Made by a program: the position numbers and the translations under genes | Notes under the pieces: model-generated | What the model was told of the DNA's origin: nothing | The model's database searches: none | What the model saw: the letters and a program-made list of their open reading frames with translations, nothing else | Shown here: piece after piece, positions 50,201-64,000 of the stretch | Numbering within the stretch: the stretch's first letter is position 1 | Layout: every line of letters starts with the position of its first letter | Origin: Zonotrichia leucophrys gambelii | Lineage: Eukaryota > Chordata > Aves > Passeriformes > Passerellidae | DNA: 64,000 nucleotides | Assembly: GCF_028769735.1 (NCBI RefSeq) | Contig: NC_088178.1 | Span: forward strand, 17,620,357 to 17,684,356 | Direction of reading: 5' to 3'

Positions 50201-53200
50201 CAATAACTATCCCTTGATTCAGCTTATCATAAAGTCACCCCTCTGTTTTAACAAAGGTTTCATAATACAAATTTTGCTTTTTCATTTCAGTTGCATAGAG
50301 AGGCTACTAGAATGCTAAAATAAAATTATCTACCTAAAATTATCTATCTATTAGATCAACCAAAAAAGCTCATTATTCATACTTTAGGCAAGCAAAGCGG
50401 GTAACTCTTCTAAGCACTCAGTCCTGCTAATTATTAATAACATAAATAGTATTTCTAGGATATTTGTGCAAGCAAGCCAAACTATAATAATGAAGAACAA
50501 CCAATTTAAGAATATACAAAAGAATGTTTTTTTCTAGAACTGTTCAAACAGAACCCAATCAAGAAACAACTATATTCAGCCTCTAGGAACTTCAGCTACA
50601 CACATTGTTTTACATTTATATTATAACATAAAATATAATTGATATTTTCAGAAAAAAAAAAAGTTCAAATTAGATGAAGAAAAGCTGCTTCAGCAGTAAC
50701 TTCAAGCTGGTCTACCAGAATGTAATACTGTCTCTTAATGTATATATTTCATATTTGGAGAAAGCAGAGTATTTCACAGAACCAAAACTGAACTACTAGA
50801 AACAAAAAGGAAACTGAGCACCACTAGCACAGGGATATTCCTTGTAAGAATATGAAATTACAGCTGTATTTCAAAACACAAAACCTGACAAAACAGAGAT
50901 AATTAGTTTGGCCTGCTAAAAGAATGTACTGCAAAATATATTTCACTAGTCCACTTGGCCTGAGGGCCTGCAGGTTGAACAATGATCAGACCTGATTGTA
51001 TAATGGCACAGCAGAATTTGGGGTCCCAAGATTTCTTTTTACCTGTAATAAACTATTGTTCAGTTCATTCAAAAATGCAATATTGTGCTTGGGTCAATGA
51101 TAGCAGCTCAGGCAAACAAAAGAAGTCTTTATGCTCCATCTAGACGTTGCAAGGTGCTTATTCAATTTCTTCTGCATCAGGGGCACTGTTCCTTACCTAA
51201 TATGTATACATTTGCTGAGTGTTATTCAGCCTTTGTTGCTTCTGACCCTCACTTGGCATTTAATTCCCAGTCCACCGGGGTATTCATGCTTGATGGCACT
51301 GATGCACACACTGAATGCTTTATTTATTTAATGGCACAGGGAATGAAGCTATAAAGTGTATTAGATAATATCCTGTTTAAAGGTGCCAGTGGTCGGTGTC
51401 GCAGCATTCCCAACCCACGTCTGCAGTGGTGAATGTGCCTCTGGAATTCAGAGGACAGTATACACTGATTGCAGATCAACACTGCAGTAAGGAAAACAAG
51501 GCCCCAATTCAAAACTCCATTTAACATGTTTCATGAATATTGTTATACCGTTGAAAATGTTATGCATGCATTTATGTTCTCTATCTTTTAAAGATGCCCA
51601 TTAATCTTCACTGCTAGTGGCAAAGATATTTTCCTCCAATACTACAGTCCCTACTAAAACTGCTGATACTACAATGAAATTTCAGTTATGTCCCTGTGTA
51701 ACTATGCAGAATTGTTTTAAAGCACAGTTCTCTCTGCCTAAAGCAGTAGAGCTGATTGCAAACAACTCACGTACAATTTGACAACTAGTGAAAAAAAATA
51801 CTGACCTTTATTCAGTTGAATAATTTTGTCATTTATAACAATAGAAGTAACTTCACCTACCCTGGTAAGGTTCAGTCTCTTAGTTAAGGTAAGACTATCA
51901 AACAGCAAAAATCATGAATGTTATTGAAATATTCTCTCAAGAGGTCTATTATCTAAACCCAAACAAACAATATTTAACAAAAATAATGTGAAAATGACCA
52001 ACACAGTTGCAACTTACTGAAACCCCCACATTCAAATATATTGACTAAAGTGAAATATCACACAAATAGTCAATCACAGCAAGAGGTATTTTAGAGGAAC
52101 TTACAATTATTCTGGAAGCCTGGGACCTAAGATCCATAACAGCCTATATCATCCGTTGTTTTTAATTATGTCTTTTAAAAAAGCTCCCCTGCTGTGTTTC
52201 TGAAATACTAAATGGCCTCCACAGCTACTTGGCATAACTCATTCTAATTCAAGATTACAAGATGGTATTTTCAGACTATTCCCTCTTCCCCAGCAACTAC
52301 TTAAATGGGGGAAAAAAAAAACATTTTGTCTTAATTCCTATTTAAGCCATCCATCTGAGGCACAAAATTTGAAATGCAATAAATGTCAAGTCACAGAACA
52401 TAACATTTATATTATATTTCTGAAGAATTCCTATCTAAAAGAAATTTTTAAATAAGTAAAGCATGACGATTTTAATATTTACTTTCAGGAAAAAAAATCT
52501 CATGGTGGAAGTTTTACTTGTAAGCAGGACAGGGTCAACTGGCTTAAGTTTGGTTTCAGGTTTTGTTCTGCTGTGCAAGATAAAGAATTTTAAGACTAGA
52601 ATCACAATGCTAGAAGTAAAATGTTCTGCTCAATACAGTAGACATTTCCTAACTGCATTTCCATGTTCAAATGCTAAAGGTTGATAGGTATATTTATCCT
52701 ATAAGCTGTGAACTTTAACTATTACTACTAAGAAGGCTATGCCCTTAAGGTTCAAACAAAACACACTGGAAGACACACTTAAAAGGGAAAGATGCAACCA
52801 CTTAGTGTGACCTGTCCTCTGCAGGATTACTCCCATTACACCGAGAGCTTTTTTCTTTCTTTACCTTTTCTTATTCCTAAAATACTACCGATTCTTTTTT
52901 AAAGAATACTGCCTTTAAGAATTGCAGAATTTGCATAGGAGAATTACCATTGTTATCTCCCTGAGAAAAGGAGCTGCCAGGTAATGGAAAGGGAAGGGAG
53001 TAACTGAACTTCGGGGTCATAAGGACTAAGCCTCAAACAAAGACAGAATACAGAGTATTCATGAATTTGCAACTAGTCAAAATGTGCCAAGGGCTGTGTT
53101 TCCTCTCTGTAAGCTCTTTTGTGCTTCGTGTAAGCAAAAGTCAAGCCAACCTCAAAAGGAGCAGTATCTGATTTTCTGGACAGTTTCTCTGATAGGATGT

Positions 53201-55006
53201 AGCTGGGGCTCTGTTTATCTGAAATAATGCTTGACAGCTGCATCCCCCAAGCACACACTCCAATACAGCGTCCCAAGATGGGTGAAGCATGTATAACAAA
53301 ATGAAACTTAAAGCAAGACAGCCGAGTCAGAGTAAATCCCTGTTTCATTGAGTTCTTTCTTGACTGAAAGACGTAGAGGCTGTCTCTTGGTAACTCACAG
53401 AGAAACCAGCAGGTCTAGGGGGGAATATAGTGCCATTCTTTGCCTTTTTCTTTTTTTTTAAACATTGATTTTGAACAGCACATTAGAAAAAAGGATGACA
53501 GAATCAATAGAATTTAAGATGCTCTTGTAATCTGGGTTTAACTTCATAGTAACACCTCTAATCAAAGGCAGGGAACCCTTTGTGGCATTTTGACATCTAC
53601 ATCTATCATGTGGATATGGCTTTTATTGAGCTGAATTAACAACTTTACTCAAATAATTAAAATCTAGCCGCCCAAAATGTCAGAGTAAAAGTAGTTTAAC
53701 ACTTCATCATTCTTGTAAATGTGTAATTTTAATCTCTGCATTATGCCAGCTGTTTTGTGGGTTTACAATAAAAGTAATCAAGCAGTAGAACAGAAAAAGA
53801 AATTGTAAAACAGCAAAAGAAATAACATCACAGTAGCCTGCCACATGTTGAAATTAGCACAACTTTACTCCATGGAAATTAAATCCACCTATAAAACTGA
53901 TAATACCTCAAAACTGTAAGCAAGGGAATACTTAAAACATCAAATCCAACCTGGGTTCTATTTTTCTCCTTAAATAAAAAGAGTCATAAAAACCTCTCAT
54001 TTCCTCCCAAAAGTGGAAGTAAAAATATCAGGGGTTCTATCCTTCAGTTTTTCTTCTCATCCTGTTGCTTTGGAAAAAAATGATTCTCCAACTACAAATG
54101 GAGTAAAAAAAGACTAAGGCCGAATTTTCAAATGGCATAAACAAGCATCACCACGAAAAAAATAAAGGGTGAAAAAACGACTTTGCCTTTCATCTTTGCT
54201 GCTCCTCCCTTGTTTAGGCTAGGTGTTTTGTGGTGTGTGCTTACTTTTTTTGTTGCAGTGCTAGTGGATCACCCATGCTGCATAACTGATTACAGTTCAG
54301 ACCACATTTCTGTAGGGAGGGGCAAGCTAAAGTAGAAAACAGGTCCCAGGGATGGAGAGAAGGGTAACATGCTTTTTAAGTGGTCACATTGGCTTATTTC
54401 AATCGCAAATGAGTATAATCCCAGATTTCTTTTACACTCAGTAGTTGATTGAGTAATTTAATTAATAATTACTGAAATACAGACGAAGGAACACACTGGT
54501 AATCCTCCATGACAGAGATCCCTTTGCCTTTGCTTTCTACTGCTTGTGCTGGGGCACAGGACCATTTACACTAACAGATCTGACCTTTCAAAGCGCCGGA
54601 GTGAGTGTGAGACAGGGCAGGCAGAGGAGATGAAAGATGATGCCGGTGCCGCAGTCATTTTATGTTAAAGGCTCTGCTTATATGTGTAATTCATACCACT
54701 GAAGTCAGAATAATTTGAGAGCTGAGTTTTCAACAGTCTTTATAAATGATGTGTTTTGTTTCAGGAAATGTCGTTTTCACTGAAATGCTGGTAACATGTA
54801 TATAATTATGTCAAAATAAAAACCACACTTTTTAAAAAACTTCAAAGCCTTAATTTTAAAAATAAGCTACATACAGTGACTATTTTTTTTACTACTTTGA
54901 TGCCCATTATTTTGAATTTTACTGATAAATATCTTTGTTTCAGCCAGGTGTTTTCCTTACTAACTGCACTAACAGTGTTAACAGGAGAACCACATTTTCC
55001 ATGCAG

Positions 55007-55052
55007 GTGAAAAAAAAAAACTTCATAGCCATGTCTTTTTTTTTTTTTTCAC
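55007..55052. repeat. Poly(A)/poly(T) inverted repeat
   Basis: GTG plus eleven A (55007-55020) and eleven T plus CAC (55039-55052) are exact reverse complements separated by 18 bases. The result is a 14-bp AT-rich stem. It lies in putative ADGRL2 intron or 5' flank. Confidence 0.9.
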
Positions 55053-58000
55053 TTTTCTTATGGTTTAAAATGCAGAATATATATTTCAAATTATAAGACT
55101 TGTACCACAGCAGCAGAGACCCTACAGCAAAACACTTCCAAAGGGCCATGCACTGTCCCCAGATGCACAGCATGGCTTCCTATTTATTTCAGTAGGAGTC
55201 TTAGACAGGTAAGGAAGGGAAAAACTAATAAGCACCTGGGGAAGAGATTAAATTTAACCAATAAAAAAAATAAACCCAATCTTAAAGACTTCTCATTTTG
55301 GGCAGGTGCTGACACACTTCTCACCTCTGTAAAGTGAAGAGTAATGAGACAACTTAATTCTTCATATTTTGATAATGCTAGCTATGCCTAGAAATTGCAG
55401 TTGAAATTTCCAGCAAGAAATTTTCTCTCCTGTGACTTGGATCCAAGTCTGAACAAGCACCCAGGCTGATAGAACTGAGATAACTCACAAATCAAGTTTC
55501 TAGGCTAAATTAATACATCCCGCTAGTGCTCACTTTAGGCTGAGTAAGGTGAACTGAATTTCATTAAGAAAATCTGGAAAGTGCTGTTTGAATTGGCAAG
55601 GAAATAGGGTAGAGGCTGGTGGGAGGCAGAGACTAGCAGCTGAACACATCTGCAACCTAAACTCCAAACCTTTCTAGAAATGCACAATCCTACTGGGTGA
55701 AAGGGGAAAAAAAGATACAAGAATATGCACTAAAGAATGCTCTCATATCTGGACTAGCCACTAAACCAACATTAACTTGAATGTTTTGATGCTTCTGGGA
55801 GATTAAGAATTGCCCCAAAGGGAAACAGTGCAAAAGAAAATAGACATGAGTTTTAAAATTTGTAAAAAAAAAAAAAATAGACAAGCCAGAAATATAGAAA
55901 AAAACAGATGAAGGGGAAATTAGAGAGAAAATTAAAGTCCTGCAGAACACCAAGGAGCTGAGAGGGTTCCGATCTTCCATGACATTATTACAGCTCACAA
56001 CCCGGTTCAGGAAAGATGCAAGATACATGTTACCATTTCTAACCCCTTTAGAGGATCAGCAATGTAAAAAACACTACAGATATACTTTAATTGTACAGCT
56101 AATTCAGTAGTTTTTACTCTTTGTTAAAAAGTATATTGTGTTCATAAGGCTAAGGGTTTTTGTTTGTTTTGTGTCAACCCCACTCAAGCTGCAGAGAAAG
56201 CTGGAGTAGGTGAACAAAGACTTTTCTCCCTCAGACACCTTCCAAATATTCTAGTCCAAAAATGGACTAGAAAAGCTGCAATGCTTGTTTTTCATTATTT
56301 TGAGGTTCCATGTGAGAAACTGCATGCTCCTAATTACAGAAGTCTCTCTCACGCAATGTTTTGGCCTGAGAGGCTGCAGCTTTTCCTGCACCAGACCCAT
56401 TTTCCTCCTCCCACCCTGCAGGAACACCGTGCCTCCCTGCAATCTGCCTCCTGCCAAACGGGACACCTTGCTGACTGTGAGCCATCAGCCAGGGGAACAT
56501 TTTCTGGGTCTGCCACTGCAATCCCACTTGCCAGGCTGCTGCTGGCAATCGAGCAGGAAATGCATCCCAGTGCTGTCCTTCCCTGTCCTGAACACGCCCT
56601 TACAGGTTAGGTAGGTAAACACTTCTAAAAATTGAGAGGTGTGAAAGGGTCACTTCCTTGATTAGAAAACTGAAAAGAATTAAGTAAAATACAAAAGCAA
56701 AAAAGCAGAGCTTGCTTCCCAAGCAAACCCTTCCCAGCTCTTGCACTTCTCTAGGTTTACTCAGGTTTCTGAGCTCCGCCTTTACCCGCAGCTGACTTGC
56801 TTCAGAGAGTTATTCACAGCTACATTTCTCTGTTCCTTTGTTAAAGATGGAGTCCCTCCAGGGCTGCTCACAGCACTTGCTTAGGGCTACCTTCCTCTCC
56901 CTTCCATCAAAACTTTCCTATTAGGCATCTCTGCCTTTCACGATTTCCAAAACTAGTCACATCAAATACAGCTGTGGAAATTTATATTTCCCCCTCCTTC
57001 TTTCTGGGATAAAAATTTAATTTTTTAAAAAATGAATTAGGTAGGACACCACACTTCTTGAACCAGGGCATCATGTTTCATTCAAACGAGATTCAATATT
57101 TACTACAATGTAGAACTTCAGATTATAAATCTCATATATTTAGGAATATTCAGGATATACATAGCTTACATATTGCCTAATGCCTCTTTTTTAGTGCTTT
57201 GGCTAGCATCCACACTGCCTGTCCATTACAGTTTCATACCAGTTGGGAAGTCTTGTCACTACAGAATGCAGTTTCCTCCAGCTGAAACTTAAGTGAAAGC
57301 AGTAAACAAAACAAGTCTGTGATTCTGCTACAGTTGTAATAACCAATTCCTTTGTTCAGATTCAGAACCACCAAGTTTCAGTAAAAGATAATATGCCCTG
57401 TTAAAAGGTGATAGAATACAATCTGTGATTCTTAAAATAGCTGATCTATTGCCTTCTGCATGAATCCAGCCTCGTCTGCAGGGAGCAGCACAACCTGAGC
57501 ACAGAAAGTGCCATCCCTGTCATACCAATTGCTCACCATGTGAATAATGAAATCATAAGAAAATACTTGAGAACAGTGCCAGCTATATCCTGAAATAGAA
57601 CTGACTTGTACAATAATGCTTTAAATACTTTTCAAATATTGACAGAACAAAGGAGATTACATGTTGACCATAGGAAATACCAGTATGATGGAAACAATGG
57701 AAGAGTTTACTTCTGCAGCTCAATCTCTATCTCCTCCTACATATTCTTTAAAATAGTCTTCATGATATAAAGCTGAAGAGCAAAAAGAATGTATAAAGCC
57801 AAAAGAAACACACATTGCAGTGCAAAAATTGAAAAAACCCTAACTATCCTTCAAATAATCACTATGTTGGAGTTATAAGACATAACACAGTATAGTACTA
57901 AAGGCAAGCAGTAAATTTAAATTAAAGGATATAGAAACTGAATTTGCTTAATGTGATTAAATTTTTTAAAAATTTTAATAACTACTGTTCTTAAAATATG

Positions 58001-60252
58001 CTGCCATAAAAATTACTCCTAAATCACTTAATATTTTTCCAGTGTAAAATATTTCACTATGAATATTTCCTATTTATTTAATTTAGAGACATGCTTTTGT
58101 ATCCTGAGTTTTGGAAAGGAGTGAAAAAATTGTGGTTTTGTGAAAGTGTCCAGGTTTTTCTGAATTCAGTTTGTTTCTACATGATCGATCCCCGCTGAGC
58201 TCAAAAATCTCACAGTAAAACTTACAAAACTGCTACAACAAATATCAGCAAGACAAGGAATGAGAAATGGCTGATCTGACTTTCTGCTCAGGCTATTTCA
58301 GGATGAACAGATCAGCTTCCCAGATGTCTATTCATGCCTGGACTGGGAAAGCCATTATAATGAAAATCAGAGTTAAAAGGTCTGGGGCCTTACCTGGCCT
58401 GGAGGTATTCTCTGAAAAAACCTGTTTTTCCTGGTGTAGGAGTCATAGAAAGAACTGACCCCTTGAACAAGGTAAATGAGTTCTTCAGAGGCCTGGAATT
58501 AATTCCTAGGCTCAAGATGCTTTTTGTTCTTTGTTATTTACCCATTTCCTTCAGGTTAATGAACTTCAGCAGAAACAAGAGCTGGAAAACACCACTCTCA
58601 CAGTCTCATAACTATGTTTTAGACACCTAAAATACAGGTACTAATGCCTAATGGTATCCATTAACACACTTTCAGCAACACCTAAGAACCCACAGTGTGC
58701 ATCTACTGCAGCTGCCTCCATCTCTAAGCATTATCAACACTTTTTAAAATCCCTGCTCTTAGGACAGAAAACTGAAGCTTTGTTAGAACAGTGACGGGAG
58801 ATTGGGGAAATAGTTTCAGAGTTAATTTGATCCATCCTAAAGCTGCACTGCATGTCCCCATCAATGCCCAGCCACTCCCAGGGCTTGGAAAGAAGCCAGG
58901 CTGGTGCTGGGCTGTTTCCAAGCCCCAGCTGCTGTCAGCACAGAGCCCTGGGGCTGGGGGATCCAGCACTCCAGGCTGGGCTGCAGGAGGAAAACCCCAA
59001 CTCCAGAGCAGGGCAGAGAACTCCTGGCACTGAACCCCGTGAGAAACTGGGACACTGCAGGTCCAAGCCCATGAAACAAACTGACCCCTGCACAGAAGAT
59101 GCACTGGCAGTAGCTCAGACACGCAGAGAGAAGAGATCTGCTCCATGACACAAAACCCACACCCAGAGTTTGAAGGCAGCCTGGTTTGCATACAATAACT
59201 GCATGCTCAGGTATTTCTCCAGCCTCCTTTCATTTGGGACTACAGGCTGGGGGTTCTTTTTCCCTTTGGGCTGGTTTTGGGGGGGGCTTTTTATTCTTGG
59301 TTTTGTTTGCTAGGTGTGGGATGTTTTTTTCTTTAATTAACAAGTTGCTACATAACACCTTCTGAGTGCTTTAAAAACTAGAGGCAAGAAATAAAACAAG
59401 TGTAGAGGTGCAGCTACTAATACAATTTTCTTGGGCAAATATATATAACTGAGATGCTCAGTTCACTCACATTCATGGGCAAGCACCATGAACTTTAGCC
59501 TGTATAGAACACCTAAGAATGAAAACTGTAACTCCTATAGGAGGGGTGGAAAAATGCCAGGAGAAATCACAAACAAACAGATGTTGCACTTAATCACAGT
59601 AAGGAATGTTCTGTACAGCAATAAAGAAACCTAAAAGGGCAATTGGACGACAGCAACATTTCTGAAGTTTCTTTGGATTCGTTTTAATAAATATCAGGGA
59701 AAGGGAGGGATAATTTAGCTGTCTGAATTACTGGATTATGAATTAAATTGTTCCTTTTAACATTCTGTACTCAAACCACAGTACTATTAAGCATAAGACT
59801 CTAATGTGAATTTTTAAAGAATGAGAAAATATTATCAGTTCTGCAAGTGATTAAGTCTAGCCCAAAAAGAACATGTAAGGCAAATGCTTTGGAAAGCCTG
59901 CCTTTTTGTATAAATGACAGATCAAAGTGTTATTAGTAAAATTATATAATCCTGTTAAACTGGATCCTGGAAAAGGAGTACTGAAAGGCAATTTAGATTC
60001 TACCTCTTCCTTAAACCACCAGGTTTTATTTATTTTAACTTGCAGGTCCTTGCAAAACCCTGGCTGGCATGTATATTCTTTTCTTTCCAAGACAGGACAA
60101 TCAGGTTTGTTATCACAAACCCCTCAAACATAACACACACATGCACACGTTTTTCTTGGGCTGTGGAATGGCAGTCTTCTGCTTTTCACACAAACTTTAT
60201 AAGGACAGAAAAATTCTCACAAATTTATCTTCTGTTCTTCACTGAAGACTTT

Positions 60253-60280
60253 AAAAAAAAAAAAAAGAGAGAGAAAAAAA
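60253..60280. repeat. A-rich/GA low-complexity tract
   Basis: About fourteen A, then GAGAGAG, then seven A. Low complexity, with no associated element recognised. Confidence 0.85.
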
Positions 60281-62425
60281 CCCCTCATGCACAGATGGAT
60301 GGAGATTTCTTACATGTTCTGCACTCTGTACTGTCACCACAGGACCACCTGCAGTCCTGCACTGTCCAGATAGGTGTTCTCAAAAACACCTGGGTAAGCT
60401 GTTTGCCCAAGGACTATGTGCTGGAGATAAGAGATAATTAGCAAATGAAACTATTCCTAGCACTCCTCCTTCAACATTAAGTGCAGAGCTGCAGCAGCAA
60501 GCTGGCACCTGGTACAGGGAAATGCTAGATGTGATCATTTCAATTTACACATTCAGCACTACATCCCATATGCTTGTCAATGTGAAAGTGTCAGTGATAA
60601 CAGAGATACCCTAAGAAACTGCTCTGTTGAAATGCTGACATGAAGTTTTTATGTATGAAACAGACCCTCTACTCTGGACCATCTGTAACTTCTTCCTTTT
60701 CTCATGGGGCATGTGTTGGCCATAAAATCTTTCCATTAAAAAAAACATATAAAAAATTAAGCTTGACTTTAAAGGGAGAATTATAAGCCCTTAAACATCT
60801 GTAAATCAAATTTATATATAAAAGTATTTTTCATATAAACACACTACTTGCTCAGCAAGAATAAAAAAAAACTGCTGAGCAGAAAAAGTTTGCTGGAATT
60901 AGATATAGCAAAATTTATAGCTGTGCTGCAAAATTAGAGGAAAGCGTCTGGCAATATAACTTGTACCAATATATAAAAGTAAATCTGGCAAATTATGACT
61001 GGTTTTGTTTCTTGACTCTTTAGTATGCTTTTCCATGCCTTTGTTCTGTACACATCTTAAACTCACAGGTGTTTTTTTCCAAAATGCTTTCCAATGATCT
61101 CACAACCAGAAATTTCTTAAGTACAACAAAAGTAGGAAGCTTCTTTTGTGTGAGAAGTGATGAGTTTGCTGAATTAGGTGACCAAGCAAGGCTAAGGAAG
61201 ACAATGCAGAGAAGCAGAATGATTTCCTCTGCACAGCTGAGGTCTGTGAAGTGATGTTGATCATCAGAAAAGGATGACAGAGAGGGTGGAGGGAGGGAAC
61301 AGGATGGCAAAATTTACCGGGCAGCAGTATTGTTTACTATACTCCTTAAATGATCTGAAAATGCATTGATAAGTGAGAGATGGAGAAAAATGGTCTGTGA
61401 TAATACCTTTGAAAAGTAAAGTTGACAAAAGACAAGGAGATTCATGGCCACAGTAATGCACTCCAAAACTCAAACTCAAATACTTTTTTTTTAAATCCTA
61501 AGCAATGAGTCAAGAAATATCTACTGGTACTCAATGACAGTGGATAATTAAGAAATGTACACTCTACACAGGCTACTTTGTGCATTTAAGTATTTTGGCA
61601 TCTTCCTCTGAGGCATTCAGTACTGACTGCCAGTGAAAGAAAAAAATCTGAAGGACCGAGATATAATGAGGCAATTTCTCTTTCAGTAAAAGTACATGCA
61701 CTCTTAAAATCCCTAAAGTAAGGGCTAGTTTATGTGAGAAATGAACCCTTTGGAGAAATCTTGTTTCCCTCCTCAGGACAGAAATCAGTTGCACTCTGAT
61801 CTACCCACCACACCCACATAAAGACACATAGGCTGCCTTCATATTTGCACCTGTAAACCCTTGCAGACAATTTGGGATACCCTTCACCATCTTCATAACA
61901 AAATCAAGGAGAATGAGGCTCTAGATACTGTAAATGACAGGGTCCCACAAAGGAACAACAATCACGTTAAGTGTCAAACTGGCACTGTATTCCAACAAAG
62001 AATGACAGGTTCTAGACCAGTTTTCCATATGGCAAAGAAAGTGCCCATTCAGCTGGCACAATGGTTTCCCAAGCTTCCGTGGATGCACAGATCTCACTGG
62101 TTTTTCATCTGTTTAAGGGTGAAGCACTCTGACAGGTCCACCATGGCCTACACCTCTCCCAGCTGTCAAATGCCTGGGTGGCACGGGGGGGTGACACAGG
62201 GAAGAGGCTGGGGGAAAGCTCCTCCTAAAAGAGAAAGAAAAGCTGTCCCCTGCTGGCCCTGCCTCCTGCACCACAGGGGTGCCAGAGGGACCCCAAGGGA
62301 GCTGCTGGGGTGACAGAGCAGGAGTCAGCACTTCCTGCCACCACCAGATGGAAATGCTGCAGCTCAGTGTCCCGAGGCTGACCCCAGCTGTGGGCAGGGA
62401 CCCTCTGTGATGTCAGCCCCCGAGG

Positions 62426-62474
62426 CAGGATTGTCCCACTTTGTCCCAAGACAGGACTGTCCCCCTTTGTCCCC
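62426..62474. repeat. 26-bp tandem duplication in a GC-rich patch
   Basis: CAGGATTGTCCCACTTTGTC at 62426 recurs as CAGGACTGTCCCCCTTTGTC at 62452, giving two diverged copies with a period of 26. TTTGTCCC is the core. Confidence 0.85.
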
Positions 62475-63306
62475 CTGCCCAGCTGCAGGAGGGCACCTGC
62501 AGCCTCGCCCTTGAGGGCCTTTCCAAGGCACACTGCCTCCTGCAAACATCTTCTGATAATTAAATCTTAATGCTTTCACTTTGGAAAGCAAACACCAGAC
62601 ACAGAGAAGCTGTACACATCTCCCCATGCTCCAGAGACTTTCCTAAATAACTTGTCAGCAGCACTAATTGAAAGCGTGTAACATTAATATGTTAACAGCA
62701 GACATACGATCAAAAATACAAATTTTCCACAAAAACCTGGAATTTGTCAAAAGGGAGGAAAGATGCATTCATTACTGTCTGATTTTATTGTTTTAAGCAT
62801 TTATTTGGGATCTAATTTAGAAATTGCATTACACATTTTAACATATGATTTATGAGTGGGTTTTTTTCCTCCCTTTAAACATCATCAAAGCCTTCCATTA
62901 ACCTCATCAGAGGCACTCCAAGTTCTGACCTCCTAAACACAACAAACACAGAAAACAAGTCCAGTGCTTCTCCCAAAGTATCTGACTGTAAGGTCTAGGT
63001 GTATATTCAGGTGACACGGGCAAAGCTGACAGCTCTAAAAACAGACTTAATAGTTTAGGTTGCAGACATGCTATTGTGTTGTCAGCAGAATAAGCACTCT
63101 TGTAACCTTCAATACTTTGGTTGAGGAAACTAAAAAAGTTGAGCTTGAAAAATGGAGGGAAAGCAAAATTAAGCATTATAAATCTAAGTTAGTCTACTAT
63201 CATCAAAAGGAAACACCTACTGGTGCTGCAGATCTAATTTAGGAGGCATGACTTTATAAATGCTCAAAGAATAAAAAGGAAATTTTAACTGAGCATGTAT
63301 GTTCAC

Positions 63307-63338
63307 ATCGATCGATTGATCGATCTATCTATCTATGC
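63307..63338. repeat. (ATCG)n/(ATCT)n compound microsatellite
   Basis: ATCGATCGATTGATCGATCT passes into ATCTATCTATG. It is a compound tetranucleotide repeat of about eight units. The CpG-containing half is unusual, since CpG repeats usually decay. Confidence 0.9.
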
Positions 63339-64000
63339 ATAAAACTACCCAGGTTTAAGCTCTAGCTATGCAGGTAATTTGTTGAAAAATTAATTCCCAA
63401 TAAAGGGTATATATGTGTGTGGGCATGAAAAAAAGAATTTATTCCAGTGGCTTTTATTCCAATACCTCCTTCTCTTTTAATTCCCCCAGGTTATCTTAAG
63501 AATGTAGCATAATTGAGAACTATTTTCATGGAACAGTAATTCTAAATAAGTGGGATGTTGGAGATATATTGTATGTCTAAAGATGATTTTATGTCTAAAA
63601 CATGAAATACCTCACAATCAAGATAGCATCTTTTTCCCATTTAAATGCTTAACTGGCATAAATTAATACCTATTGAAAAGCCCATCTAAGAACAAAATTT
63701 TTAGTTAACAAGCTTCTAGAAATACCCACCTCATGCAGGCCAAACCAAGGTATCACAAAAATATTCATTGTCTTTTTACTGATAGAGATATTGGTAATAC
63801 TCCAATCAATTGCTTGTGAAGAGTTAACTAACACCACCCTATCAAGATATAAGCACGCTGCCAAAAATTTTCAAGATCTTTAATAATGATATTTCCTTAT
63901 GTTATTTCTTCATAGTGTCATTGGAAACAATTCACTGGCCCTTATCAGACAAGAGTTCCCATTTTCTATCATTCCATTTTTACCTGCCTAATCAGTTGAA

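Larger units (their letters stand above)
44340..64000. other. Non-coding intron or 5'-flank sequence
   Basis: Unique AT-rich DNA with GC-rich patches at about 58820-59160 and 62130-62545. Their 106- to 155-codon frames overlap on both strands and carry no recognisable domain. Complex stretches with homeodomain-type cores at about 44380-44660 and 54380-54760 may be regulatory. Simple repeats are listed separately. Confidence 0.55.

Noticed and set aside
56164..56614. 148- and 109-codon overlapping plus-strand frames
   Set aside because: Two phases of the same strand and the opposite strand are all open. The peptides resemble no family.
58724..59191. 155-codon minus-strand frame
   Set aside because: Several frames are open together in GC-rich sequence, and no domain or splice context supports a gene.
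61861..62545. 150-codon plus-strand and 106-codon minus-strand frames
   Set aside because: They mix AT-rich and GC-rich composition across a tandem duplication, with no recognisable protein features.
1..64000. tRNA, snRNA, microRNA, CRISPR, operon or phage-like systems
   Set aside because: No cloverleaf with A/B boxes, U6-like or other RNA gene sequence, spaced direct-repeat array or bacterial gene cluster was seen when reading the window. A microRNA hairpin search by eye is not reliable, so small RNAs cannot be excluded.

Overview
The window looks like vertebrate, most likely avian, nuclear DNA. It is AT-rich and almost entirely non-coding. It holds one clear coding exon bounded by consensus splice sites, one recognisable 3'-end fragment of a CR1-type LINE (the dominant retrotransposon of birds and other sauropsids), several microsatellites and one GC-rich minisatellite. 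Nothing indicates a bacterial, plasmid or viral origin. No operons, ribosome binding sites, CRISPR arrays or intact mobile elements were seen.

The coding exon lies on the minus strand at 20207-20420. It encodes the start of the mature N-terminus and the first part of the rhamnose-binding lectin (RBL/SUEL) domain of a latrophilin, an adhesion GPCR. Paralogue-specific residues point to ADGRL2 (LPHN2). Because the gene runs right to left, everything above 20420 is the upstream intron or 5' region and everything below 20207 is the downstream intron. Neither the signal-peptide exon nor the next RBL exon was found, so the introns on both sides appear to be longer than the window allows.

Layout: 1-20206 is downstream intron. 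It contains AT/TAA/GT microsatellites, a weak candidate terminal exon on the minus strand (5289-5533), a CpG-bearing patch at 7721-7870, a splice-acceptor-like micro-ORF on the plus strand (13637-13696) and the CR1 fragment (about 19575-19675). 20207-20420 is the ADGRL2 exon. From 20421 to 64000 is upstream intron or 5' flank. It contains a complex CpG-retaining block at 23400-24180, a 16/27-bp minisatellite with an 86-bp higher-order period (29946-30145), a perfect 12-bp hairpin (43841-43870), a dense CpG cluster (44130-44273), GC-rich patches (22330-22760, 35150-35460, 58820-59160, 62130-62545) and assorted simple repeats.

Most open frames of 60-155 codons in this window look like chance ORFs. 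I see no undescribed multi-gene system. The most useful leads are the open, ATG-containing, signal-peptide-like frame directly upstream of the ADGRL2 exon, the unexplained protein-like frame at 5289-5533, and the CpG cluster as a possible alternative promoter. All need homology, conservation or transcript data, which I could not consult.
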